Shown: positions 12,361 through 19,526, numbered from the stretch's first letter. The stretch is 32,571 bases of DNA from Candidatus Nomurabacteria bacterium (GCA_023267275.1 JAHFNO010000018.1:1-32571), one strand, 5' to 3'. The notes: generated by a model not told the origin, from the letters alone. Program-made: numbers and translations.

Positions 12361-12463
12361 GGCTAGGTTTTTGGTGTTAGGTGTTTGGTGTTAGGTGTTT
12401 GGTTTTAGGTTATAGAATATACAAATACCAATCCTCCACTTTAGTTAACTAAAGTGGAGGATT
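12361..12463. terminator. pnp 3' region: low-complexity tract and 34-bp palindrome
   Basis: 12361-12410 is a TTTGGTGTTAGGTG-type tandem. 12430-12463 is a perfect 34-bp palindrome (17-bp arms, AATCCTCCACTTTAGTT and its complement). The T-run is poor, so it may act as an mRNA 3' stabiliser or weak terminator for pnp. Confidence 0.6.
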
Positions 12464-12467
12464 GTGT

Positions 12468-12499
12468 GTATTGACAATGTCATTACACAAGAATATACT
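12468..12499 (+). promoter_or_regulatory. Promoter and operator of toxin-antitoxin module 2
   Basis: TTGACA (12471-12476), 17-nt spacer, TATACT (12494-12499). A near-palindrome GTAtTGACAaTGTCAtTAC (12468-12486) covers the -35 box, fitting autorepression. Its sequence differs from the module 1 operator, so cross-repression is unlikely. The predicted start is at the ATG (12506): leaderless. Confidence 0.75.
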
Positions 12500-12505
12500 G
12501 GCAAT

Positions 12506-12775
12506 ATGAATACAACATTGCAAATTCGCATCGACAAAAAATCCAAAGAATCGGCTCAAAAAACGTTCAAGGCGCTTGGTATAGATATGTCCACTGGAGT
12601 AAAAATGTTTCTCAAGCAAGTAGAGACCGACCAGTGTTTCCCTTTTGTTCCAAGCACAAAAAAAACCCGGGCGATTCGCAAACAATGGGACAAAGAAGTC
12701 GCGTGGACACTCAAACACGGGAAAAAATTCGCTTCCATAAAAGAAATGTTCGACAATTTAGAAAAAGGCGTCTAA
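12506..12775 (+). CDS. DinJ/RelB-family antitoxin (module 2)
   Basis: 89 aa. Ribbon-helix-helix N-terminus: TTLQIRIDKKSKESAQKTFKALGIDMSTGVKMFLKQVETDQCFPF. C-terminal toxin-binding part: IRKQWDKEVAWTLKHGKKFASIKEMFDNL; it shares KEVAW-LKH-K-AS with the module 1 antitoxin. The start is the ATG at 12506; the earlier frame start at 12464 lies within the promoter. The toxin gene follows after 6 nt. Confidence 0.9.
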   Translation: MNTTLQIRIDKKSKESAQKTFKALGIDMSTGVKMFLKQVETDQCFPFVPSTKKTRAIRKQWDKEVAWTLKHGKKFASIKEMFDNLEKGV

Positions 12776-12781
12776 CGAATA

Positions 12782-13060
12782 ATGTATACTCCTTTTTATT
12801 CAAAAAAATTTGGAAAATCATACCAAAAAATCCGCCGTAGCGGAAAACTTTTACGAGGAGAAGTTGAGCCAATAATTGAAATACTTTCTTCTGGTAAAAA
12901 ACTCGGTGCAGAATATCAAGACCATGCACTTCATGGAGAATATAACGGTTACCGCGAATGCCATGTTCGAGGGAATATATTACTGATATATAAAATAGAA
13001 GGAATGATTCTCGTATTGATATTATTCGATATTGGAACCCATGCTCAACTGTTTGAATAA
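12782..13060 (+). CDS. YafQ-family toxin (module 2), Asp-to-Asn at a catalytic position
   Basis: 92 aa. YafQ-type RelE fold with DHALHGEYNGYRECHVRGNILLIYKIE and DIGTHAQLFE. H48, H61 and H87 are kept, but the residue matching D65 of the module 1 toxin (and the catalytic Asp of E. coli YafQ) is Asn (HVRGN). Activity may be weakened or the specificity changed. 46 of 92 residues are identical to the module 1 toxin, so the two modules are diverged paralogues or separate arrivals. Confidence 0.88.
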   Translation: MYTPFYSKKFGKSYQKIRRSGKLLRGEVEPIIEILSSGKKLGAEYQDHALHGEYNGYRECHVRGNILLIYKIEGMILVLILFDIGTHAQLFE

Positions 13061-13151
13061 TTTAAAACAGCGCGGACGCATTTTGCTTTTGATGCAGAGC
13101 TAGCTTTTTGGTTTTTGCTGTTTGCTTTTAGCTTAAATACAGATGCATAAG

Positions 13152-13178
13152 AAAAGCCACTCCTTCGGAGTGGCTTTT
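13152..13178. terminator. Bidirectional terminator after toxin-antitoxin module 2
   Basis: Perfect 12-bp stem AAAAGCCACTCC (13152-13163) / GGAGTGGCTTTT (13167-13178), loop TTC, T-tail. It also lies just past the stop of the convergent gene at 13195. The DNA between toxin and terminator (13085-13135) is another GGTTTTTGCTGTTTGC-type low-complexity tract. Confidence 0.85.
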
Positions 13179-13194
13179 TTAACCCAATTTTTCA

Positions 13195-13707
13195 TTACTT
13201 ATCGAGAATCTTAAGATAAGATTCGATAAGTTCTTGTACCGCTATATATAATTCAGGAATCGTCATTTCGCTTTCCATATAATAGTTGGCGAATTTTTGT
13301 TTTTTAAAATACTTTTCTTCCCAATTCTTATATATCTCGGAAACATCACTGTCATTCCTATTGCCACTTTGGCAAGATGTATAGTAGTCGACAACTGATT
13401 TTTTTAATCCTACATCCAAAACTGCCACCTCGCAGTTATCTTTCCGGGTAAGAAAATAACTATGTGTGGGAATATCCAATTCGAATAAACGGTTTGGATC
13501 TTCATTCTCTGTGTACAATTCTGCCTTAACACCCGGTAAGGAATTAAAACTAGCTAAGATTTCTTTTACTCGCTCTCCAGCTTTTAAAAATTTGTCTTTA
13601 AGCCTTTTTGTTAACAATGGGTTGACTTCTTCCTTAAGATTGGGAACTTGAAGTAGTGCATCCACAACTTCACTAATAAATTGGCTGTTTAATCCTGATT
13701 TTTTCAT
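13195..13707 (-). CDS. Uncharacterised 170-aa protein
   Basis: Not recognised. Mostly helical and acidic; FISEVVDALLQVPNLKEEVNPLL at the start, a predicted strand region with Cys residues in the middle (DNCEVAVLDVGLKKSVVDYYTSCQ), and a helical end (MTIPELYIAVQELIESYLKIL). No signal peptide or membrane segment. It is divergent from the second TrmB-type gene and could share a regulatory region (13708-13813) with it. Coding is judged from the long open frame and natural composition. Confidence 0.65.
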   Translation of the reverse strand: MKKSGLNSQFISEVVDALLQVPNLKEEVNPLLTKRLKDKFLKAGERVKEILASFNSLPGVKAELYTENEDPNRLFELDIPTHSYFLTRKDNCEVAVLDVGLKKSVVDYYTSCQSGNRNDSDVSEIYKNWEEKYFKKQKFANYYMESEMTIPELYIAVQELIESYLKILDK

Positions 13708-13732
13708 ATGCTTTTTTTAAAGAGGTGAATAA

Positions 13733-13796
13733 TTGACTTTTCAAAATTATATAGTATATTATATATATTGTCAGTTTGTTGTCGAAAAGCGACAAC
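13733..13796 (+). promoter_or_regulatory. Promoter and hairpin operator of TrmB-type regulator 2
   Basis: TTGACT (13733-13738), 16-nt spacer, TATATT (13755-13760). A perfect inverted repeat GTTGTCG-AAAAG-CGACAAC (13778-13796) lies 18 nt before the ATG. GTCGAAAA recurs in reverse before the first TrmB-type gene, suggesting a common operator type. Confidence 0.5.
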
Positions 13797-13813
13797 TATA
13801 GTAAAATAACCCT

Positions 13814-14575
13814 ATGGATATAAGCGCAATTCTCAAAATCATCAATATAACAGGCACTCCACAAAGAGTGCTTCTGGAACTGCTAGAAAACGGTCCCCAA
13901 GGAGCCGGATATTTGGCAAAGAAACTATCGCTTCCTCGACCGAGCATCTATGACGCGCTTCATACACTGGAAGAACGGGGTCTTGTTGTTTCTCAGGAAG
14001 AAAATGGAAAAAGTGTTTTTTCGGCAAATCATCCGGATAGAATTGCGGAAATTATTGATACATCTCGGGAAAAATTAGAAACGGCAAAAGAAGAATTTTC
14101 AACCCTCGTCCCGAAACTGCTCAAATCTCCAAGAATAACTGAACCCAAGATCCAGATGTTCACCGGCAAGGAGGGTTGTCAGCAGGTTATGCGGGATATT
14201 TTGTGGTATGAAGATATTGAAACCTACACGCTTTGGCCGGTAGAAAAAATGCTTGATGTTCTAACGCCAGAATTTATGGAGTGGCACAACAAAAAACGAG
14301 TGAAGCAGGGGATGAGTTTAAAATCCCTACGAAAAGCAGCCGATAAAACAATTGTAGAAAAATATCCATTTATGGACACAAAACCCGAAGATTTGCGCGA
14401 AGTTCGATTTCTTCCAAGGAAAATTGATTTTTCAATGTCATATTGGATCTATGGAGATAAAGTTGCATTTGTTTCCGCAGGAAAAGAACTGTATGGTTTT
14501 ATTGTACAAAGTAAAGAATTTGTTGAAATGATGAAAATCCATTTCAACATCCTTTGGGAACAGGCAAATAGTTAG
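13814..14575 (+). CDS. TrmB-family winged-helix transcriptional regulator 2
   Basis: 253 aa. N-terminal winged helix: PQRVLLELLENGPQGAGYLA, KKLSLPRPSIYDALHTLEERGLVV, and wing EENGKSVFSANHP. A helical linker (about 75-105) follows, then an effector domain with TEPKIQMFTGKEGCQQVMRDIL, which matches the PLD-like TrmB C-terminal pattern. It resembles the first regulator (1398) in layout but little in sequence. The next gene, an exported membrane protein, has its own promoter starting 2 nt after this stop; it could be a target, which is inference. Confidence 0.82.
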   Translation: MDISAILKIINITGTPQRVLLELLENGPQGAGYLAKKLSLPRPSIYDALHTLEERGLVVSQEENGKSVFSANHPDRIAEIIDTSREKLETAKEEFSTLVPKLLKSPRITEPKIQMFTGKEGCQQVMRDILWYEDIETYTLWPVEKMLDVLTPEFMEWHNKKRVKQGMSLKSLRKAADKTIVEKYPFMDTKPEDLREVRFLPRKIDFSMSYWIYGDKVAFVSAGKELYGFIVQSKEFVEMMKIHFNILWEQANS

Positions 14576-14577
14576 TG

Positions 14578-14605
14578 TTGACAGAAGGATCAAATACTGT
14601 AGAGT
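14578..14605 (+). promoter_or_regulatory. Promoter of the 237-aa membrane protein gene
   Basis: TTGACA (14578-14583), 16-nt spacer, TAGAGT (14600-14605), starting 2 nt after the TrmB-type stop. Confidence 0.5.
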
Positions 14606-14640
14606 TAAGAAAAATTTCGTAACCTTAAAAAACATAAAAT

Positions 14641-15354
14641 ATGAAGCAACTACTAATATTGCTCGTCCTTCTGCCAATGCTCACGGTGGCACAAACACCT
14701 CCTCCGATTTGGAGAGCGGGAAAAATTTATGAATTTCACCCCGGAAAAAATGGCGGGGTGATAAAAATATTGAAAGATAATCCTACTATTGAATCTGATA
14801 CCTTACGCATTGTAACGTATACCATATTGAATAAGATTGTATACAGGGAAAATAATTTCACTGCACAAAATCATCCGGATTATAATCAAATGGTTTCTAT
14901 GATAGAAAAACCAGATTCTGAGTTTTTTATCAAGGAAACCTGGAGTATCAAAAAAATGAATTCATTTGCAGAATTCTTCAAGCCTCAGGCTTTCAAGATC
15001 ACAGCGAATACTGTGTATAATGCGAAGCAAAATGAAATTGTGCCTCTGATAAAAACTGAGGAGAAATTTATGTTGAACTGGTATTTAATCGGATTACTGA
15101 TTTGCATACCACTCTTGTGGTTATCAAGAGAATTTCACAACAAAGGTGAAGACGATACTGTAATTGATATCCTAGGCATAGGATGTTTGGTCTGTGGAAC
15201 GACCATATCGCTTTGGTTTGCTGGTATAGAATGGTGGATTTTTATTCCTGTTGGGGTGCTATCAATTTTTTTTAGTTTTATATATATATTGAAACCCAAA
15301 ATCGATACAAAAAGAAATCCATTCGGTTTTGGAGGAGTTACTCACTCAACTTGA
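14641..15354 (+). CDS. Exported protein with signal peptide and three C-terminal membrane segments
   Basis: 237 aa, family not recognised. MKQLLILLVLLPMLTVAQT is a Sec signal peptide, probably cut between A17 and Q18. Residues about 20-140 form an extracytoplasmic, strand-rich part. Hydrophobic segments lie at about 146-161, 176-194 and 197-217, followed by a short basic cytoplasmic-type tail. Gln at the +1 position is a habit described for Bacteroidota signal peptides and is shared with the protein at 28885. There is no Shine-Dalgarno site; the leader is A-rich. The gene ends with its own terminator. Confidence 0.75.
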   Translation: MKQLLILLVLLPMLTVAQTPPPIWRAGKIYEFHPGKNGGVIKILKDNPTIESDTLRIVTYTILNKIVYRENNFTAQNHPDYNQMVSMIEKPDSEFFIKETWSIKKMNSFAEFFKPQAFKITANTVYNAKQNEIVPLIKTEEKFMLNWYLIGLLICIPLLWLSREFHNKGEDDTVIDILGIGCLVCGTTISLWFAGIEWWIFIPVGVLSIFFSFIYILKPKIDTKRNPFGFGGVTHST

Positions 15355-15373
15355 TAATTCAAGACAAAATAGT

Positions 15374-15405
15374 AAAGCAGTTTTCACTTTTGTGAAAACT
15401 GCTTT
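15374..15405 (+). terminator. Terminator of the 237-aa membrane protein gene
   Basis: Perfect 14-bp stem AAAGCAGTTTTCAC (15374-15387) / GTGAAAACTGCTTT (15392-15405), T-rich tail. Confidence 0.85.
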
Positions 15406-15428
15406 TTCTTTATGCTATTATTATTCGT

Positions 15429-16355
15429 ATGGAACCGATTGATATCAACGCACCGACAACTCCAAAAATTACGCCTGATTTAGCAAAATCACCTACTGGG
15501 CCACTTCGAGTGGACAATTATGTCTCGAATGAAAAAACACACTTACAACCAGTGCGTACTTTTTCTACCGATCTTGCAAATGCCGTACGAGAAAAAGGCG
15601 GATCGATTGCACGCATTGCCATCGCCGAAGACGAAAAAAATCGCCGAGAAAAAGAAGAGACATCGATCAGTTCTCGTAAAAATATTCTCTTCACTTCCAT
15701 CGGCATTATTCTTTTTGCGACAGCAGTCGGCGCAATCATTTGGTCATACCTCTACACAAAACAGGCGAGTGTTGTTGCACCGGTACAACAGACAGCTCCA
15801 TCATCTATCGTCTACACTGAGAACAATCAAACAATCGATGCCACTGGCATGGATGCGCCGGCGATTGTTTCTACAATCAATGCGATTGTTACAGCACCAA
15901 ACATTCAATCGGGGACAATGAAAAATATTGTCATCACACAATCATCTGTGCGTATTCCTGGATCACAATTTCTCACCGCTATCGGAGCCATTCATGCACC
16001 GGATGATTTTCTCCGTTCGCTCGCACCGGAGTACATGCTCGGCACCTATCTCTACAATCAAGATTCACTCTTCCTTGTTATTCGTGGCACAGCGCACGAC
16101 TTTCTTCTCTCTGGAATGATTTCTTGGGAGCCATTTCTTTTGAAAGATCTCGCACCATTGTTTGCCATCGATACGGCAACCAATCCATCAATCCTAAATG
16201 CAAAATGGAATGATACCTTTATTGAAAATCGCAACGCTCGCGCAATCGTTGATGCAAACAACAAACCAATTCTTTTTTATTCATTCCTCGACCAAAACAC
16301 CATTCTCTTTGCCACCGATCCAAAAGCACTCACTGCAGTCGTTGCGCGCTTCTAG
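15429..16355 (+). CDS. Uncharacterised bitopic membrane protein
   Basis: 308 aa. A proline/threonine-rich cytoplasmic N-terminus (1-84) ends in a basic stretch (NRREKEE...SSRKN). One membrane helix lies at about 85-108 (ILFTSIGIILFATAVGAIIW). An extracytoplasmic domain of about 200 residues follows, with alternating strands and helices (IVSTINAIVTAP, KNIVITQSSVRIPGSQFLTA, TYLYNQDSLFLVIRG, NTILFATDPKALTAVVARF). It recalls cell-envelope proteins common in Parcubacteria, but I cannot name the family. TATTAT lies a few nt before the ATG, hinting at leaderless expression. The DksA-like gene follows after 112 nt of low-complexity DNA. Confidence 0.75.
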   Translation: MEPIDINAPTTPKITPDLAKSPTGPLRVDNYVSNEKTHLQPVRTFSTDLANAVREKGGSIARIAIAEDEKNRREKEETSISSRKNILFTSIGIILFATAVGAIIWSYLYTKQASVVAPVQQTAPSSIVYTENNQTIDATGMDAPAIVSTINAIVTAPNIQSGTMKNIVITQSSVRIPGSQFLTAIGAIHAPDDFLRSLAPEYMLGTYLYNQDSLFLVIRGTAHDFLLSGMISWEPFLLKDLAPLFAIDTATNPSILNAKWNDTFIENRNARAIVDANNKPILFYSFLDQNTILFATDPKALTAVVARF

Positions 16356-16467
16356 TCAATAAACATAAAACCATGAGAACACAAGAACAGAGAGTACGGA
16401 TTTATGTTTTTTTGTCCTCGCGATCTTATGATTTAATGTTCTTGTGATTTCGTGTTATATTGTCCAC
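16356..16467. other. Low-complexity spacer of the GTTCTTGTG family
   Basis: Contains CACAAGAACAGAG and GTTCTTGTGATTTCGTG strings, similar to tracts at 5097-5133, 22690-22740 and 23945-24000. TATATT at about 16456-16461 lies 6 nt before the ATG at 16468 and may be the -10 of the DksA-like gene. Confidence 0.45.
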
Positions 16468-16818
16468 ATGAATACAGAATACAAACACAAACTTGAAGAA
16501 GAGCGTCAGATTCTTCTCGGTGAGCTCAAGAGTCTTGGCAATCGTGATACAAAAAGTCATGAATGGGAGGCAACGATTGAAGAGGCAAGTACTGAAAATG
16601 CAGACATGAATAGTTCTGCTGATCGCTTTGAAGACTTTGAAGAAAAAAGTGCGCTCATCACTCCACTCGAAGCAAAGCTCAATCAGGTAGAAAGCGCTCT
16701 CGCTCGAATCGAAAATAGCACCTATGGAAAATGCCGAGTATGCCATGGACCCATCGAAGAGGCTCGACTCCATGCAAACCCCGCAGCCGAAACCTGCATC
16801 GCACACCTTGAGAAGTAA
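16468..16818 (+). CDS. DksA/TraR-family zinc-finger protein
   Basis: 116 aa from the ATG at 16468; the frame start at 16444 lies in the spacer. A coiled-coil hairpin (EYKHKLEEERQILLGELKSL ... ITPLEAKLNQVESALARIE) is followed by the zinc finger YGKCRVCHGPIEEARLHANPAAETCIAH. Ligands would be C89, C92, C110 and H113; the usual fourth Cys is His. DksA-type proteins insert the coiled coil into the RNA polymerase secondary channel and modulate initiation, often with ppGpp. The shorter size and ExxE-rich finger resemble the general TraR/YbiI-like branch, so the exact role is open. The last codons double as the left arm of the terminator. Confidence 0.85.
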   Translation: MNTEYKHKLEEERQILLGELKSLGNRDTKSHEWEATIEEASTENADMNSSADRFEDFEEKSALITPLEAKLNQVESALARIENSTYGKCRVCHGPIEEARLHANPAAETCIAHLEK

Positions 16819-16833
16819 TTCTCAAGGTGTGCG
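16800..16833 (+). terminator. Terminator overlapping the end of the DksA-like gene
   Basis: Perfect 15-bp stem 16800-16814 / 16819-16833 with the stop codon in its 4-nt loop (GTAA). The tail is ATTTAGTTT, weaker than usual. Confidence 0.75.
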
Positions 16834-16841
16834 ATTTAGTT

Positions 16842-16927
16842 TAAAGTGTAAAGTTGAAAGTCAAAAGTCGATTCAAAATACACTTCACTATTTAGTGCTT
16901 TACACTTTATACTTTACACTTTGTACT
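16842..16927 (+). promoter_or_regulatory. Low-complexity tract containing the comM promoter
   Basis: 16842-16926 repeats GTTTAAAGTG/ACTTTACACTTTATACTTT motifs. Within it, TTTACA (16899-16904), a 17-nt spacer and TGTACT (16922-16927) form a promoter 5 nt before the comM ATG (16933). The repeat thus appears to supply the promoter. Confidence 0.5.
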
Positions 16928-16932
16928 AATCC

Positions 16933-18489
16933 ATGTCTTTCGCACGAGTATATTCAGCACAAACAGAACTTCTCTCCGGAAGGATTGTTTCAGTCGAAAT
17001 CGATACTTCGCGTGGAATGAATAATTTTTCGATAGTTGGGCTTGGCGATCGAGCAGTAGATGAGGCACGCGACCGCGTGGGTTCTGCACTTAAGAATTCT
17101 GGTTTTGAATCGCCAAAAACAAAAAACCAAAAAACAGTTGTTTCACTGTCACCGGCCGATTTAAAGAAAGAAGGTTCGCATTTTGACCTTTCCATCGCAC
17201 TCGGCTACCTCATTGCCGAGGGATTACAGACGGAAAATCTTGAAAAATCTCTTTTTGTGGGTGAGCTTGCACTCGATGGATCGGTTCGACCAGTCCGTGG
17301 AATCTTGGCGATTGCCGTCACAGCGGCGCGCGAGGGTTTCACAACAATTTATGTACCAAAAGAAAATGCACTCGAAGCTGCACTCGTCTCGAGCATGCAA
17401 GTATTTCCCGTCTCCAATTTACGTGAGTTGGTAAACCATCTGACTAAACATAAAAATCCAAATTCAACTGGTAAAAAAATTGTGCCTTTTTCTGATGAAA
17501 AAGGCACAATTGCATTTTCAAAACCTGAAACAGATTTTGGAGACATCATCGGACAAGAAAGTGCAAAGCGAGGGCTCTTGATTGCAGCAGCTGGCGGACA
17601 CAACATCATCATGTATGGACCACCAGGTTCTGGAAAAACGATGCTCGCCCGCGCACTCGCAGGAATACTGCCTCCACTCACCAATGCTGACGCCATGGAA
17701 GTCACGGCGATTCACTCAATCGCCGGTGGCAAAACAATTTCCGGATTGCAAAGCACTCCGCCGTTTCGCGCACCACATCATACTTCATCATATGTTTCCG
17801 TTATTGGTGGTGGCACGTTTCCAAAACCAGGGGAGATAACACTCGCACATCGCGGTGTATTGTTCTGCGATGAATTTCCCGAATTCGATCGACGCGTTGT
17901 CGAGAGTTTGCGTGAACCGCTTGAAGAACATTTTGTTTCTATTTCTCGATCAAAAGGCACGGCGATTTTTCCGGCGCAATTTCTGTTTGTCGCGGCAATG
18001 AATCCTTGTCCATGCGGATTTAAAGGATCCAAAACAAAACCGTGTTCATGCACTGCGGCCGATCTTGTGCGCTATCGCCGAAAACTTTCCGGGCCACTTC
18101 TCGACCGTATCGATATTGCACTGTATGTTGGAGAAATAGGATATGAAAAACTTGCGCAAGGTGGCGGAGAGGCACAGTCAGAAAAAATTCGTGCAGTGGT
18201 AGTGCAAGCGCGCGAACGTGCCTTTGCACGTTCGCGCGCACTCGACCTGCCTCCAAAACAAAACGGAGAACTCAAAGGAAAAGATTTGCCGGCAGTCGCA
18301 CCGCTTTCGCCGGAAGTAGAAAAAGTATTGAATGATTCAGCCACACGACTCGGACTCTCAGCACGCGCATATCACCGCACACAAAAACTTGCTCGCACTA
18401 TCGCCGACCTCGACGGAAGCGAACACATCACTCGCGATCACATTCTCGAAGCGATTCGCTATCGACCGCAAATCGAAAACATCGCATAG
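16933..18489 (+). CDS. comM: ComM/YifB-family Mg-chelatase-like AAA+ ATPase
   Basis: 518 aa, full length. An N-terminal ChlI-type S5-like domain (about 1-170; RIVSVEIDTSRGMNNFSIVGLGDRAVDEARDRV, VNLSPADLKKEG-like VSLSPADLKKEG) is followed by an AAA+ domain: Walker A GPPGSGKTML (229-238), Walker B GVLFCDEFPEF (308-318), Cys cluster NPCPCGFKGSKTKPCSC (about 357-373), arginine-finger region SGPLLDRIDI, and a C-terminal lid (RLGLSARAYHRTQKLARTIADL). ComM is a helicase that drives branch migration of single strands taken up during natural transformation; Patescibacteria commonly encode competence genes. Two perfect 14-bp hairpins lie inside: 17478-17511, at the domain linker, and 18208-18239. Confidence 0.95.
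   Translation: MSFARVYSAQTELLSGRIVSVEIDTSRGMNNFSIVGLGDRAVDEARDRVGSALKNSGFESPKTKNQKTVVSLSPADLKKEGSHFDLSIALGYLIAEGLQTENLEKSLFVGELALDGSVRPVRGILAIAVTAAREGFTTIYVPKENALEAALVSSMQVFPVSNLRELVNHLTKHKNPNSTGKKIVPFSDEKGTIAFSKPETDFGDIIGQESAKRGLLIAAAGGHNIIMYGPPGSGKTMLARALAGILPPLTNADAMEVTAIHSIAGGKTISGLQSTPPFRAPHHTSSYVSVIGGGTFPKPGEITLAHRGVLFCDEFPEFDRRVVESLREPLEEHFVSISRSKGTAIFPAQFLFVAAMNPCPCGFKGSKTKPCSCTAADLVRYRRKLSGPLLDRIDIALYVGEIGYEKLAQGGGEAQSEKIRAVVVQARERAFARSRALDLPPKQNGELKGKDLPAVAPLSPEVEKVLNDSATRLGLSARAYHRTQKLARTIADLDGSEHITRDHILEAIRYRPQIENIA
17478..17511. repeat. Perfect 14-bp hairpin in comM interdomain linker
   Basis: Arms 17478-17491 (AATTGTGCCTTTTT) and 17498-17511, loop CTGATG. It encodes about residues 182-193, between the ChlI-like and AAA+ domains. 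Confidence 0.85.
18208..18239. repeat. Perfect 14-bp GC hairpin in comM C-terminal part
   Basis: GCGCGCGAACGTGC (18208-18221), loop CTTT, GCACGTTCGCGCGC (18226-18239). It encodes ARERAFARSRA, about residues 426-436, in a helix where ComM proteins vary. Confidence 0.85.
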
Positions 18490-18541
18490 AACCCAGGTGC
18501 TTGGTTTTTGGTGTTTGCTGTTAGTTAAATACTAGAAAATC

Positions 18542-18581
18542 AATATAGCACTCGTGTCCGTACGGACACGAGTGCTATATT
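18542..18581. terminator. Bidirectional terminator between comM and the winged-helix gene
   Basis: A 40-bp perfect palindrome (20-bp arms, 18542-18561 and 18562-18581) with A-rich and T-rich ends. It lies between convergent genes and ends 1 nt before the stop codon of the gene at 18583. Confidence 0.85.
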
Positions 18582-18582
18582 T

Positions 18583-19413
18583 TTAAATCAAGAAATATTC
18601 TTTAAACATTCGCTTCACTTGATCGGCCTTTCTTTTATTGCGGGTGATGATTAATTTATTTTTTCCTCTCTTTTTAATTATCTCCAAAATTTTCGCTTTT
18701 ATATTTTCGTCGAATATCTTCGTATGTTTGTAGACGTAATCAATTTCAGCAGAGACCTTTGGATCAAGCCATACTTCAATCAAAAAATCATCAAGTACGT
18801 TTAAGTAATAATTATTTTTTAAAAACAATGCTTTTGGCGAGGCATAGTAATTTTTCTTTTCGCCATCAAAAAACTTCGACACATACATGTCGAGCGGGTC
18901 ATTGTTTCCAATCATAAGAAACATTTTTCTTCCATTTTTTACCGTGTGATCAAAAAGATATATCTCACTTTCTGGACGAGCAAGCAAAAACCATTCATGC
19001 GGGTTGTATAAAAAGATGGGAGAGGTCTGCATTGTTACATCTGCCAAAACATCGAAAGCATGTGCCCAAAACATATCAGTGGCCTCAAACGTTTTGAAGG
19101 TATAGGAAATTTTCTCTCCCTGCTTGAGGCCGAGGAAATTAGTACTTGGCCGTTCTTTTTGCTTGTAATTGAGCTCGGCTTTTTCTGTAAAATCCGCGAG
19201 TCGTTTGAGCCAGACGCTTGAAAGAGAAACCTCTTCTCGGCTCTGTACGATTGTCTCGTTTGCCTTGAGCACTCGTAGAGCCTGATAGACGGCTTGTTTA
19301 GTTGTTTGTGGGCGCTTCTCTCTAATCTTGTCTATCAAGGCAAGTGTGCTTTGCTGACCATCGCTCAAGACATCCAATATAAGGTCTTCAATTTTTGGAT
19401 CCTTGGAGAACAT
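18583..19413 (-). CDS. Winged-helix DNA-binding protein of unknown function
   Basis: 276 aa. Residues about 1-65 form a winged helix (IEDLILDVLSDGQQSTLALIDKIREKRPQTTKQAVYQALRVLKANETIVQSREEVSLSSVWL split into recognition helix and wing). The remainder (about 75-276) is an effector-like domain with aromatic-rich strands (FWAHAFDVLADV, SPIFLYNPHEWFLLARPESEIYLF) and a basic helical end (IIKKRGKNKLIITRNKRKADQVKRMF). The architecture resembles transcription regulators recurrent in Parcubacteria, distinct from the TrmB pair. The start ATG at 19413 faces the divergent gene at 19594 across 180 bp of AT-rich DNA, which it may control. Confidence 0.65.
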   Translation of the reverse strand: MFSKDPKIEDLILDVLSDGQQSTLALIDKIREKRPQTTKQAVYQALRVLKANETIVQSREEVSLSSVWLKRLADFTEKAELNYKQKERPSTNFLGLKQGEKISYTFKTFEATDMFWAHAFDVLADVTMQTSPIFLYNPHEWFLLARPESEIYLFDHTVKNGRKMFLMIGNNDPLDMYVSKFFDGEKKNYYASPKALFLKNNYYLNVLDDFLIEVWLDPKVSAEIDYVYKHTKIFDENIKAKILEIIKKRGKNKLIITRNKRKADQVKRMFKEYFLI

Positions 19414-19485
19414 GGGCTTATTCTAGCAGAAAGGGTATATAAAGTAAACAAATTATTTACTATATGCCTATTTATAAAGGTTTAA

Positions 19486-19526
19486 TTGACATTTATCTAA
19501 ATAATATGTATTATATCTTCGAACAT
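19486..19526 (+). promoter_or_regulatory. Promoter and conserved leader start of the 145-aa gene
   Basis: TTGACA (19486-19491), 17-nt spacer, TATTAT (19509-19514), directly followed by ATCTTCGAACAT (19515-19526). The same 12-mer follows promoter A (4919-4930). The 5' UTR is about 70 nt. Confidence 0.7.
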
